From assembly GCF_964355755.1 (NCBI RefSeq), contig NC_092676.1, forward strand, positions 2,338,288-2,402,287: a stretch of DNA of 64,000 bases, read 5' to 3'. Of the stretch, positions 50,548 through 62,405 are shown piece by piece (positions within the stretch are counted from its first letter, which is position 1; the number at the start of each line of letters is the position of its first letter). Origin of the DNA: Antedon mediterranea. Its lineage: Eukaryota; Echinodermata; Crinoidea; Comatulida; Antedonidae. The notes beneath the pieces were generated by a model. That model did no database searches and was not told where the DNA came from. It saw only the letters and a program-made list of their open reading frames with translations. Made by a program: the position numbers and the translations under genes.

Positions 50548-52363
50548 TATACAACATAAGAAATGTACCAGTTTGTTTTGGAATACAGTAGTAACAGTAG
50601 TAGATTGAATGATGTTTATTCAAATGAGTTGTACCCATGTATTGACAGTTATGCAAATGAGGTTTGATACTTTGAATATATTAAAACTGTAACTGGCCCA
50701 TATTTGGTCATGTCCGTCATAGATATGTAGTATGTGTTGTTAATTTATTCGTATACTTAAGTTAAACGAAACTAAGGTTGTTTTTAAGGCGTTTATTACA
50801 CAAAATTATATTTTGTTACTTTATTTTGTTTTAGGATAACAGTTTGAGCAAGTTAGGCCATTCGATACACTTATGTTTGGTTTTGCTGTCAATAACCATT
50901 AAATCATATATAAATCTTGCAATATATGTAATCGAAAAGGTGTAAAATAACGACAATTGGCCTAGAGGGAGCTCTTGTTGCAAACATAAGTGTAGGTTAT
51001 TGTCTTTTTGTAGGGTCATAGGTCATATATGGGCATATGGGTGTGGTCATAAATGTTTATAGTAAATTGGTGTGATCTTAATTGGGTGAGGCCATTTATT
51101 GGTGTTGAGGACATTTTGGTGGGATTTATAATTTACAGTAACAGGCCAGTACATCTATTTCATGTTTCACACATTTTTGTGGTTTAAAAGTACAATGTAT
51201 GCATTCCAATGAAGGACAGCACAATCGTTAAATGTTAGATTATTTAAATTCTTTGTTATAAACAAAAGAAAATATTTTATTATTACAATTTACAGTATAC
51301 ATTTTCCCAACAAAAATAATTAAATACACAATTTACTTTTTACTTTTTGTAGGATACTATTCTTTACTTGCTATCCTTAAATTCATTCTAGATAAAATGC
51401 TTTTGAGACGGACAAGCAGACAGACTGTAAATAAACAAATTATTTCGTTCATTAAATGTTTCTATTTAAGTGTGAGCCTGAAAGAATATGTGTGGAAGAG
51501 TTAAAGGGAACCATCAAATTTAATAGAAAATTAATAGCAACATGGTTTATTTTATAATAGTGATATTAATTATGTAGGAAAATATATACAATGATGTTAA
51601 ATTTTTAGGTTTGTTTGCTTGAACTTGTTGGAGACGGACATCTTTCTTTTTTTTCAGCTTATTTCTTAGTTTTGTAACCAAATTATGTTAGAAACTTTTT
51701 TGAATTATATTTTAAATTGTTAAATATTTTAATTTTTGTATTAGCAAGTGGGGTCCCGCCGTTGATACGCTTGAACGACTTATATATTCAGCCGCCAGTA
51801 GTAAATTTGCAATGGTATTGTTAGCTTGTTGCTTGCAACTTATTCTTAATATTTCATCACAGTCGATCGTAGGCCTACTTAACTATCACTAATGCTTTGT
51901 TTATGTTGTTTGATATGATATCGATGGCAAGTTTAGATTGGATCCTCCTAATGTAGTAATAAGCTAGATGGAGTTTTGCGTATGTATGTTTTTGAATACT
52001 CCATTATGTGTGTATTATATTAACCTTCAAATTCTATTTTGTCACATTTTGTATACAATTTCTCTAAAGAGAACTTTTTGGAAAAAAAAGAAGAAAATAT
52101 GTCTTTAGCTGTTAGATATTAAGCGAATATCACTGATATGTATATAGTGCCAAGTCCATTAGGCAAGAGCTACACTTAATAGAGAGAAGTTTAAAGAAGA
52201 GAATTAAACACTCTTTTGGCCTGAATTCTACTTGTATTTGTTTAAAGTGAAGCTTTCGACTTGGGATGACGCGTCTTTTTCGTTTTCAATTTCGTAAGCA
52301 TCATATTTATTTTGATACAAATCTGTCATGTGAAGTCAGGTGGCTTTTGTACACATTAAATAA

Positions 52364-52694
52364 TTAAAGATGTATTGTCCCCCACAAACATGAAAAATTA
52401 TGATTAATAAAAATAGATCTTTAATAGGCCATTTTGCAGTTTTAATAAAGTTATTCACTTCTGTAGAAAAAAAAAAAATAATTTTTTCACTTATAAAATG
52501 ACAAATTAAACGTTTCATTTTAACCAAAAATTCATTGTCTGACAGATAATTTAAACATTTTTTCCTTTAATTTACATTTTTTTCAGGTAAATCAATTTTT
52601 TTCAAATTGAATAACTACAGTATTATGTGAGATTAAAATGACATATTCAACAACAATTTTTTAATCACTATTTTTCAAGGGGACAATATCTTTA
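52364..52694. mobile_element. MITE family B copy
   Basis: TTAAAGATGTATTGTCCCCC left, GGGGACAATATCTTTAA right, shared core. It ends about 115 bp before the PRDX4 start codon, so it may lie in the promoter. Confidence 0.85.
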
Positions 52695-52769
52695 ATTGTT
52701 TCTGGTATTTGAGTTTACCGCTCCCCATCCCCACCCACCCCTTGTTGTAAAATAGTAATGCGCCCTCTA

Positions 52770-52808
52770 TTTAGTAGTTATGACGTGTCGTCCTTGTCAG
52801 TTTTCAAT
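52770..52808 (+). promoter_or_regulatory. PRDX4 proximal promoter / 5' UTR with UPRE-like motif
   Basis: TGACGTGTC at 52781-52789 resembles the XBP1/ATF6-type unfolded-protein response element (TGACGTG core), which would suit an ER peroxiredoxin. A CRE half-site is the alternative reading. Confidence 0.35.
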
Positions 52809-55258
52809 ATGGCTGCCTCCGTCGCACGTTTTGTGTACCTTGTTCTCCTTCAACTTGCGGCTTCAGTTATCGCTGAAGAAGCTTGCAATGTTTATGGTGA
52901 TGGACATGTATATCCTGGGGAGTCACAGAAAAGCATAAAACATGCAGTTCACTGGAGTAAAGCTCAAAGTAAGTCAATTGTTTCCTAAGCCGCGCGTGTG
53001 CAGACAGAGGCTGTCGGAGTATCGACGATTTTTCCCAGGTACGCAACGGAACGGATTGGCTGCTCCATCCAGCGATTGAATGCCTACTTATCAGCCTAGG
53101 CCTAACATTGACCTTGGACTTGATCGGCTTATTTTATTAGTCTGCATAATGCTCATACATTAGAATGTAGGCCGCAGCCTATGTTCAAATAGTTTTTTCA
53201 AAATGTTCTGTATTACTAATTTTCTAGAAACCTTCAACAACTAATTTTGAGCAATGTAATTAATTGTAGGCCTATATTATGTCAACTTAAATTTTCTTTT
53301 TGGACAAATAAAATAAACTATAAACTATATGTTGTTATTGTTAATTTTATGTATTACAGCATGCTCTTTTAATTATTGCTATTACGTTATAATTTTTATT
53401 GTTTTTTCATAAATATCGCTATAGGCCTAAATAAAATATATAAACCAACACAAAATGTAAATTTGTAAGTGTCTTTAAATCATTTTAATCTCAATTTTCT
53501 TTTTAAGTTTCTAAGCCAGCTCCATACTTTGAAGGTACTGCTGTAATTAATGGTGAATTTAAAGAACTCAAGTTGACCGATTTCAGTGGCAAATATTTGG
53601 TTCTGTTATTCTATCCATTGGATTTGTGAGTTATTTACTTTGTTAGATTTTATAATGCCTTATAATAAAAGCATAATATTCTGTAAGATTTATTACAAAC
53701 AATATAATTACTAATAATAAACTAAGTAAAGCAATTTTATTTCAGATTTGATAATATTGTTTAATTTTCCTTTTTCAGTACATTTGTATGTCCAACAGAA
53801 ATCATCGCATTTAGTGATCGTATTAGCGACTTTAAAGAAATTAATACAGAAGTTATTGCAATATCAGTTGATTCACCTTTCACTCATCTTGCATGGTAGG
53901 TAAAGATAGTTTTCGGCAAAAGTGAATAACTTCTTAGTGGAGTTGTGGCTATGATGCTTGTCTAGCAATCGAAGGGTCTTTGATTCACATCCTGTTAGTG
54001 TCCTGATGTTTTCTAACAATTACAACTCCACTCCCAAAGACTTGTAATAAGACTTTGTTTATGTACAGCATCTTGTCAACCTGTATATAAAGAAATGGAC
54101 AAAGGTTCAACATATTTGGATGGACAGTTCATCTTTAAACATTGAATTTAAAAGTCTAGAACTCTGTCAAACTTTATATGACAAAAAAATGTGATGTTCT
54201 CATATGGACATGATGATGTCACATTACTACCATATTCGACTATATCGCTACCATATGTGGGCACATCACACTTTTTTTGTGAAACTAGTTTGATAGTGTA
54301 GACAGAGCTTTAGAAATAAAATTATATGTTTCCAACTGATATGATATGATTATATTATTGCAGGATCAACACTGATAGGAAGCAGGGAGGTCTTGGTAAA
54401 ATGCAAATTCCACTTTTGTCTGATCTAACTCATCAGATGTCCAAGGATTATGGTGTTTATCTAGAGGACTTAGGACATACATTGAGGTAATGGATATGTT
54501 GCTATCTCTTAAACATTTGATGTAGATCCATATAATACCAAAGCATAATCACTATACTAAGCTCTGTCTACACTATAAAAAACAAACAAAACAAAGTGTG
54601 TGCCCAAATATGGTAATGATATGACATCAGCATGTCCATATATGGTCACATTATACTTTTTTTTCACATAACGTTTGATAGTGTAGACAGCATTAAACAT
54701 TAAAGTAGATCCCTATACAGAACAAAGCATAGACAGTATAATCGTAAAGTAAAGATGTACATTCTCCATTGCCTTTAATATTTCTTCCTAAATATATAAT
54801 CTTAATTTCATTTTTATTTCTAATTTATAGAGGCCTATTTATAATTGATGAGGAGGGAGTCCTTCGTCAAATTACTATGAACGATTTACCCGTTGGCCGT
54901 TCAGTAGAAGAAACCATTCGTCTTGTACAAGCATTCCAATACACAGATAAACATGGTGAGGTGTGCCCAGCAGGATGGAAGCCCGGAAGTGACACGGTAA
55001 ATTCTATTTTATTCATTTTTTTTCTGGTCTTGTTCCAGATTTGACAATACAATAGAAACAATAAAAACATATATCACAAATGCTAGACCCGGGGAACTCC
55101 AACAGCAAACTTAATCACTAGTCTGTACAGCATTGTAGATTGCCTATCCTCCTTGCAAAATGTTGAAAAGTAATTTGTGTTTATTTTTATTTTTTTAGAT
55201 CATTCCAAACCCAGTCGATAAGCTGAATTACTTTAAAAAACAGAACGGCAAGAAATAA
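52809..55258 (+). CDS. PRDX4: peroxiredoxin 4 (secretory-pathway 2-Cys peroxiredoxin)
   Basis: PRDX4 reduces H2O2 in the ER lumen and passes oxidation to protein disulfide isomerases. Coding exons: 52809-52968, 53508-53625, 53779-53895, 54364-54486, 54831-54996, 55199-55258; 247 aa. Residues 1-22 form a hydrophobic signal peptide. An N-terminal Cys26 follows, then the [10 protein letters not shown] start of the thioredoxin fold, peroxidatic Cys97 in FVCPTE, GGLG in exon 4, resolving Cys218 in [11 protein letters not shown], and a C-terminal YF ([11 protein letters not shown]). GGLG and YF are the motifs tied to sensitivity to over-oxidation. An in-frame ATG 51 nt upstream (52758) would add 17 polar residues before the signal peptide; I chose 52809 because the signal peptide then starts the protein and its context (AATATGG) is better. 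The signal peptide and N-terminal Cys separate it from PRDX1/2. Secure. Confidence 0.96.
53295..53336 (+). repeat. short LINE-like 3' tail
   Basis: TTTGGACAAATAAAATAAAC followed by repeated TATAAAC resembles the tail at 33590-33788. PRDX4 intron 1. Confidence 0.4.
53936..54115 (+). repeat. tRNA-derived SINE
   Basis: GTGGCTATGATGCTTGTCTA (A-box region) and TTTGATTCACATCC (B-box-like) are followed by the TTACAACTCCACTCCC tail shared with the SINE at 33045-33150. PRDX4 intron 3. Confidence 0.6.
54160..54310. mobile_element. MITE family A copy
   Basis: Shortened left end, core with two CATAT units, complete right end GTGTAGACAGAGCTT. It ends about 50 bp before PRDX4 exon 4. Confidence 0.85.
54559..54694. 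mobile_element. MITE family A copy
   Basis: AAGCTCTGTCTACACTATAA left, GATAGTGTAGACAGCATTA right, core GCCCAAATATGGTAATGATA. PRDX4 intron 4. Confidence 0.85.
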
Positions 55259-56275
55259 TCTGAAAGAAGATTACAGTGTTGTTTTTATCTTTTTCTTATT
55301 TTTTTTAGCAACTTTACATCCTATTTCTTATTGCACCAACCCTCTATTTGGACATATGTTTTTTTTAGTATTATTTATGACATTTTCCAAATTTAACAAT
55401 CAGTATATTGGACAACAAGGGGACAAATAGTTCAATTTTATTTATTAATTTAAGCACATGGTTTTACCCGTTTAGTTTTTTCTCATATGTTTACACAATA
55501 AAATATCTATGCACCTATAAAGCTATTTAGATACATTATATTTTAACTGTTATGAATATTCATAGGATCTTATTACAATATTCATATTTACAATTTAATT
55601 TATCACTACAAGTATATGAAAACTGTCTACAGTTAAATATAAATATTCATTAATTATTATAAATAGCAAGATTTTCATTTTATTGAATTTGATATTACTG
55701 TATATGCAAAATCTACAATGCCAGTGTGTAATGAATATTTATAGTGTTAATGAATATTCATATATTTATTCATTAGACAAATCAAGATCCAAATGTACTT
55801 CTTTCTACTGACTTGTTTATTTGCTTATCATCTTTCTTTATATTTCAAAGGGCTATGATACTTATTTATTTTGCATTCCTGATGGACCAATAAATTCAAT
55901 TAGAACAATTACATAAGTTGTTATATTATTTTATTTTCTGTGTTTTATATCATTTGTTTCTACATCTCATCATCACGGATCATACAGAATATTGTTTGTA
56001 ATCTTTTTAATAAAAAAGAATTTTGGTTTAAGATTAATTTAAAGCCTTAAGCTCTGTCTACACTAATAGTCTTAAACATTGAAAGTAACATGATCTAATG
56101 TTGTTAATGAAATCCAGAAGAAAATGTATATATAATTCAATTAATTTTCTATAAACAAATAATAGTAATGCTGCAAAAAAACCAAAACATTTATTAAAAA
56201 ACTAGTTTTGCTGCATGCTATCATCATGGAGGTATAAATTATAGTTCCATGATGCTATGAACAACATGCGGTTTC
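55259..56275. other. PRDX4 3' UTR and intergenic DNA
   Basis: AT-rich, with several ATGAATATTCAT-like inverted motifs (55540-55770) and one isolated family A left end at 56047-56070. No gene is seen. Confidence 0.6.
55497..55502 (+). terminator. candidate poly(A) signal of PRDX4
   Basis: AATAAA about 240 nt after the stop codon; another (CCAATAAATT) lies near 55889. Confidence 0.45.
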
Positions 56276-56420
56276 CAATTATGACGTCATTATACCTTGG
56301 TTGCCATATCGATTACGTAAACAAACAAGGGATACCGCCCACCATTGTTTAGAGCCGTGTGTATCGCTCGAGTTGAGCAGCAGCTAGAGGGCTAGCCTAG
56401 CTTTTTGCGTGTAGAAATGG
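56276..56420 (+). promoter_or_regulatory. candidate CCDC181 promoter: CRE, RFX half-site, FOXJ1-like site
   Basis: CCAAT at about 56276, TGACGTCA (56282-56289), GTTGCCAT (56300-56307, an X-box half-site) and GTAAACAAACAA (56317-56328, forkhead/FOXJ1-like) occur within about 50 bp. RFX and FOXJ1 drive ciliary genes, which fits the downstream gene. A 5' UTR intron is likely, with an acceptor near 56886. Confidence 0.45.
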
Positions 56421-56906
56421 CTTGGAAACATTTGAAATTAATTTTTACTAACTCTTGAATATTGTGCAACTTATAATCGTAATTATTTAACAGAGGTTCT
56501 GGTAGGTTATTGTATGCATATTAACTGAAATATGATAAAAAACCAGTGCGTTTAGTTAATGTTTTTAGTTAGCCTACTAGGCCTACTACTAGGCCTAGGC
56601 CTAGTTAGAGCTAGGTAGGCTAGGCCTAGCTAGCATGTCTAGCGCAGCCTCAGAAGTTTAACTTCTAGTAAGCGGCAGTGTAGGCGCCACACAGCAATGC
56701 ATTGTTGTGGATGGCGTTTTTCGGTATGAAATTTGTAGCTCCTACATGCAGAGTACACAAGTGTACTTACTATACCAATATCATGTTTTAAGACATCATC
56801 ATCATACTTGTGACTTGTCACTAAAAAGTTCATGCAAATTAAGATTGATAATAATAATTATTAATATTTTTATAATCATTTTTTAGACAAAAGATAATAT
56901 ACAAAT

Positions 56907-59271
56907 ATGGAACTAGAATCTCCTTCATTTGAGTTTGGACACAATTCTCCCTCAGGGATGGATTACGAAAACTCTCACCAATTAGTAAATCAAGGTTGGA
57001 GGATGTCGGATGAAGAACAAGACGATCCAATCAACACAAGCCCACAAGACATTGAGGAATCGGACAATAATGACCAACAGCTGACCGATGAAGAACTGCA
57101 GATTCTTGCAGAACAGATAGCTGTTGAAAGAGAATTACAGCAGATGAAGGAGGAGGGTTATCTACCGGTGGATGATCCACCAGAATATAATGTTAGAGAT
57201 CGTATTGCTCAACTAAATGCCGAACTCGCCGCTGAAGGAACTATAGTTGACAATCGAAGACAGAGTGTTCAGTTCCGTGAAGACCCCGTCTCCGATGTAT
57301 TTCCGGTAATTTATTACGAAGATGATGATGTGGATGCGGCAGACGAGCAAGAGGTCAACAACGAAGAGGATATAGCTGATAAAGAAGTTGCGAAATTAAC
57401 GCTTGTTGATTCTATACCTGGCATTGAACGTCAGACTTTTATACAAAGGGAACAAATGCCAAAAAAATCTCTTGCCTTCGCAGAGACTAAGGAAGAAACG
57501 ACATCGAAAGAAGTCCTTGATTTACTAGATGATGAGGAGAAGGTTGTGGTTGAAAGAGAAGGAAAGTTTGAAGTTGTTGATGCTTCTGACTTGACCACAG
57601 AAGAAAGACATTTAATGGGGTTAGGCCCAGTAACAACAGAATCAACAAGTACTACTTTACCAAACATTAACAACTCCGGTTCACACTCTATTCATGAACT
57701 ACGACCTTTGAAACAGAGGCCGTCAACTGCGACATACTCTGGGAATGAAAAACCTAACAATCCGCCAACTCGTCGTATTCAATCAGCTCGTCCTGTGAAT
57801 AAAAAAACTTCTTATCAACCAATAACTGTAAAGAAAGTGGATCCGTTTCGAGATGGCACAATTTCAGATTTCGGAAATCAAAAGAGTCGTTATGGACAGA
57901 CGGACGAACAGAAAGAATATCAACGGAAAATGGCGCGGTTGAGAAGAGATCAATTACGTGAAGAAACGCAAAAAAAAGAAGAGGAAGAAAGAAGGTTAAA
58001 AAGTGATAGTGAACAAGCTTTTCACGCTTGGATGCAACAAAAACAGGAAGATACACGTGCCAAAAAAAAAATAGAAAAAGAAAAGAAAAAAAACGAGAGT
58101 GAAACCGATCCAAATAAAGTAAGTTTTATATTCATTTAGACTAATTGTAGTCAACTTAAAAAATACAGAATTTCATCATTTATCAGTAATTTACCAATCA
58201 CAACGAATTTCCATTTTGAAGTGGACTAATAAAATATCTTGAATCAGCGTTCTTTTCATTGGGTTGAAGCGTTGCTTACCACTGAATTATAAATAATTCT
58301 TCCATACTATATATAATATACCATGATGCTTGAGGATTGACCATAACCTTTGACCTTTGTCCCCATAAGACTTGACCTCCCTGGAAAGATACTGCCTGAT
58401 CATAGTAACAGAAATATATAGATTTTTTCCTTGTATCTTAATTAATATTATAATAAATTGCTTACTGTATTTATAGCCCGACCCAGACGATGTTTTTAAA
58501 AGTTGGCTACAAGGAAAAAAACGTCAATCAAATTTAGAAAAAAGGTTTCACAAGCACTTTGAGGAAGAAAATAAACAAGGCCAGCAACAAAGAAGTCGTG
58601 AAGAATGTGAAAAAACTTATAAAGCGTAAGTGCTGTAGTTAAGTTTATTCTAGAAAAATAATTCCACTTAGTCTTGGATGTTAAAATGCTTACCTGTCAA
58701 AGTTTGGTACAGTACATTTAAAACGTTATCAGGACTCCATAATAAAAGAAGAAAGAATAATGAAAGAAACGTTATCAGGACTCCATAATAAAAGAAGAAA
58801 GAACTAGAATTGAATTCGTCACTTTGACGAATTATAAGTGATCATTTTTATCATTTTAATGAAATTAACATTTCTTAAACATGCACGTATGTTAACATAC
58901 AATTGGAAAATGTTGATGTATGAAAGAAATATTGAAAACAACCCCACTTTCTCCAGAAAAATGGCTGTATATGTAAAAAATATATATACAGTATATATTA
59001 GTGTAAATCCAATTTTAAATCTGCATACAGTACTGTTACGATCTCATTATATCTTGTAAGTGCATCTCATATTTTACAATCTTCTTCTGTTTCTTTCAGA
59101 TGGGTCCGTTCCAAAAACTATCAATTACGTGAACAACAGTCCCTCAGCCGAGCACACGCACTCACGTCGAAGCACCAAATACAGCGGTCAAGGAAATCTC
59201 GGACATTGGCAAAAGCACTTCAAGTTGCTCAAACCTATAGATACACAGATTACTATGGCTATAGATTCTAA
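56907..59271 (+). CDS. CCDC181: CCDC181-like ciliary/flagellar coiled-coil protein
   Basis: CCDC181 is a microtubule-associated protein of sperm flagella and motile cilia in mammals. Coding exons: 56907-58118, 58477-58625, 59100-59271; 510 aa (human 509). The first 200 residues are acidic, with DEELQILAEQIAVE. A conserved VEREGKFEVVD patch follows near residue 215 (human VERDGKFELL). The C-terminal half is a charged coiled coil with tryptophan repeats of the type AFHAWMQQKQ and VFKSWLQGKK, and the protein ends in YRYTDYYGYRF, matching the aromatic RFTDHY end of the human protein. The start is the first in-frame ATG after the likely acceptor; later in-frame Met codons are less likely. The similarity is patchy and lies in low-complexity sequence, but the order of motifs, length and C-terminus support orthology. 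Confidence 0.85.
58195..58246 (+). repeat. short LINE-like 3' tail
   Basis: GTGGACTAATAAAATATCTT followed by GAATC, similar to the tail at 33590-33788. CCDC181 intron 1. Confidence 0.4.
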
Positions 59272-59710
59272 ACAATCAGGAGCTAAATGGTCAAATCATA
59301 AAAATTATTCATATTTTGACTCCATAAGTTCATTATTAACGGAGTACTTAACTCACTGTTCAAAATTATACATCATTGTAAGCATCATCATGGTCATAGG
59401 TTATTAGCCAAAAAAAGCAAAGCGTACTTCAAAAATAGACCTAGTATCATTTCTCAGTTTGGTAGAATTACACATTTTTTATGTGATTTCATTATAAATA
59501 CCTGGTGCAAATTAACTACTAATTTATATAAAAATTAGGTTTGACCTTAAACTGTGTTAATTAATGTACTTTTTAATGAGTTCTCTAAATGGTTATTTGA
59601 CAATTGACCTGGTGATAGTATCTAGCTAGTCTATCCCAATTTATGCTAAGAGCTCCTACAGTAGTAAGCATTCTGTGTTTCATTTATTTTGCCAAAAATT
59701 TGTTTTATTG

Positions 59711-59732
59711 AATAAAAAATTATTTCAATAAA
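59711..59732 (+). terminator. candidate poly(A) signals of CCDC181
   Basis: AATAAA at 59711-59716 and again at 59727-59732, about 440 nt after the stop codon. Confidence 0.5.
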
Positions 59733-59831
59733 GATATGTTTTTATTTGTATTCCAATGTTTGTATTGTATATAAATCATAATATAGAAAAAAAATTTGTA
59801 GAGATAAATTTGGAACATGTCTGTATCAAGC

Positions 59832-59917
59832 ATTAGCATAAGGCATTTGCATAGCTCATTTGCATAGCTCATTTGCATTGCTCATTTGCATAGCTCATTT
59901 GCATAGGTCATTAGCAT
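59832..59917 (+). repeat. 13-bp tandem repeat carrying octamer motifs, 7 units
   Basis: ATTTGCAT occurs at 59845, 59858, 59871, 59884 and 59897, flanked by ATTAGCAT variants at 59832 and 59910, all exactly 13 bp apart. ATTTGCAT is the POU/Oct octamer (ATGCAAAT) in reverse. Confidence 0.9.
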
Positions 59918-61060
59918 AGCTCAACAAAGTTTCAATTTGTTACTTATCAATATTTAAAAAAAATATTATTAATAATGTATGCATTTTTCTCAATTATTGT
60001 CCCATTACCATATCAGTTTTAAATAATATATGATAATATGTATATTTTGCAGGTAACTGATTATTTATGTGTTTAAAAGCTCTTTCAATTAATTATAGTG
60101 ATAGAAGTTATGCTGTCTCCGTGTTGCCAGTACTTTATATTTATCAGTATTCCGTCCAATGTAATTTATGTTAATATCAAATTCCATAATGTAAAATAAT
60201 TATATTAATATAAAATTGTGTAAAATTTATATGAAATGAGCAGATTGGAGTTTACTGACACTACTACTACAATGTATACAGTATTAGAAATGTTACTGTA
60301 CTATTTGTATTGTACTATATGCACTCTGCTATTTGTACTGTACTATATGCACTGTACTATTTGCACTGTACTATTATTTAAGGTACTAACAATGCTGACA
60401 GTAAAATTAACACAGTTGACAGTGGATATTTTGTAAAATATTGTAGAATAAAGTTGTACAGAACTAGTTAAGCAAAGCATAGTGTTTTGAGTGACTTAAG
60501 TTTATTTTTGTATGTGTATAGAATACTAGATGTTTTTATTTTACCTACATTTGTTGAGAGAATGGAAAAAATGAAACACAGATACATCTAAAAAATATGC
60601 TATGATGATAGACAATTAGGTAGAAAATTTATTTTAAAAATGCCTATTAAATTTGCTTGAAAAAAAAAATGTTTTTTGATGTAACTTTCAGATTTCAAGT
60701 TAGCTTGATTTTGTTAGGTAAGGTTTTTCCAAAGTATTCAATATTACAAGATCATATTTTCAAAGGGGTAGAATTGACAAATTTTTTGATTTGATTTCAA
60801 TAAATAGGTGCCAATAAAATAGATGTTTTTTATTCATAACCTACTAACTAATATGAAGATGATGACTAGTTTTAGACCTTATTCAATGCATTGCTGTATT
60901 TTGTATGATTCAATTTCCTTGGTGATAACCTGCTTTCTATCCCAATTTATGTTAAAATAAAGGCTGCAAGTGGTGAGCAATCTGTGTTTTTATTCTTTTA
61001 TTATTCGTTTGAGATTTTATTTATTTACATACAGTATTTGTATTAATAAAATCAAATATG
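59918..61060. other. intergenic DNA between CCDC181 and VPS26
   Basis: AT-rich. A short TGTACTATATGCAC-type tandem stretch lies at 60290-60375. No gene or recognised transposon was seen. Confidence 0.6.
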
Positions 61061-61233
61061 TGACCTGCTATCACGCACAGCAGCGAGTTCTGTAGTTGAC
61101 CTCGATTTGGATGAAATTTAGAAATTAACTGGCAACGATCTACGGGAACGCCATGTTTACAAATCCACATTGATGATTCCAGTCGTCAGCTTCCGTAAAA
61201 TCTTGCAGAAAGTGTTAATTTTGATTTGTGAAA

Positions 61234-61990
61234 ATGGTATGTATAACGAATTTTTATATTATTTATTCCACTGAAGTTACTTATATATTTAATCAAAACA
61301 TTGGATGCACTTGATTTCTGGAAGGCCTTGTACACTCTGACTTTAAATGCAGCCGGTTGAGCAACACACCCGGTCGCCTAGCTAGGCCTTGATCACATGA
61401 TTTTGTAGGCAGCCGTTCCACGGTAAATGAACAGCTCTGTCCCTAGGCTATAGGCCTATATGTTTGTGTTCGGTAGAGAGGGCCTAGCTATTTAATACGG
61501 CAGAATAAAGGAAAACCGTTTCAATATTTGTCTTGTTTAGCAATCATTGATGTGTGCCGGTATTGTTTAATAATAATAATAATATAAATATTATATTCCT
61601 ATCCTAGTCTAGTTTTTTTTTAGGCATCTAATCCATGCACCATGGAGTTATCTATTTTTATATCTCCATGGCTAGGCTATTGTAGACTTGAGGCTAGCCT
61701 AGCCCTAGGCTATTGTAGTTTGAAATACTGAGAGCATGACTAAGACCATTTAAAAAGTTGTTTTTATAGGATTGAAAAAATACATTGCTTTGAATCAAAA
61801 TGATGTTCATTTAATTTTAATTGCAAGTTTCTGTAATTTTTTTTTTCAGAGTTTTCTTTTTGGAGGTGGAGCGGAGATTGATATTCTCCTGGATGACGCT
61901 GCTTCACGTAAGCAAGCGGAAATCAAAACCGAAGATGGCAAAAAAGAAAAGTTGTACCTCTTCTATGATGGTGAATCAATCTCAGGCAAG
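61234..61990 (+). CDS. VPS26: VPS26 retromer subunit, 3'-partial
   Basis: VPS26 is the arrestin-like subunit of retromer, which binds VPS35 and sorting nexins to recycle cargo from endosomes. Two coding exons are in the window: 61234-61236 (the ATG alone, followed by GTATGT) and 61850-61990 (47 codons, phase 0 at both ends). The encoded start SFLFGGGAEIDILLDD, then KQAEIKTEDGKKEK and LFYDGESISGK, matches the N-terminus of VPS26A/B; the KKEK form is closer to VPS26B. The expected next exon, which should continue the arrestin fold, is not found up to position 64000, so the intron exceeds 2 kb. Identification is secure; the isolated start codon is inferred from the splice signals. Confidence 0.9.
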
Positions 61991-62099
61991 GTGAGTACAG
62001 CATGTCAAGGGTTATCTAAAGTACTTCAGAACGTCTGTAATCACTACGCAAATTTGGCCCAATTACGGACGTATGGAAATGCTAGTAAAATACTAATAC

Positions 62100-62238
62100 T
62101 AATACCCCTTTCACACTAAAACTCCGGAGACACCCCAGGGTTTATTACCATTTTGGTTTTACTACAGAATGTCTGTAATTACTAAGAAAATTTGGCCCGA
62201 TTACAGACGTATGGAAATGCGAGGAAAATACCATACTA
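62100..62238. repeat. family G repeat, first part
   Basis: CCTTTCACACTAAAACTCCG and CCATTTTGGTTTTACTAC match similar text at 62406-62490; a family F MITE sits between the two. VPS26 intron. Confidence 0.5.
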
Positions 62239-62404
62239 AAGCTGATTTTCCACTAGGCGTATTTGTTCGCGCGAAACGAAAGCGTCAGTTTATACGCATG
62301 CGTAGAGAGGGATTTGGAAGATGGAAACATGAATACGCATGCATATAAATAAGCTGACGCTTTCGATTTGCACGAACAAATTCTCCTAGTGGAAAATCAG
62401 CTTA
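62239..62404. mobile_element. MITE family F
   Basis: AAGCTGATTTTCCACTAG at the left pairs with CTAGTGGAAAATCAGCTT at the right; AGCGTCAG and CTGACGCT also pair inside. About 166 bp. VPS26 intron 2. Confidence 0.85.
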
Positions 62405-62405
62405 A

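Larger units (their letters stand above)
48693..52757. other. RSK 3' flank / intergenic DNA before PRDX4
   Basis: No protein-coding sequence is recognised. It holds the 70-bp repeat, a family A and a family B MITE, and otherwise AT-rich single-copy-looking sequence. Confidence 0.6.

Noticed and set aside
59060-59407. 115-codon frame overlapping CCDC181 exon 3
   Set aside because: It is a shadow frame; the exon is explained in another frame that joins exon 2 in phase and ends in the conserved aromatic C-terminus.
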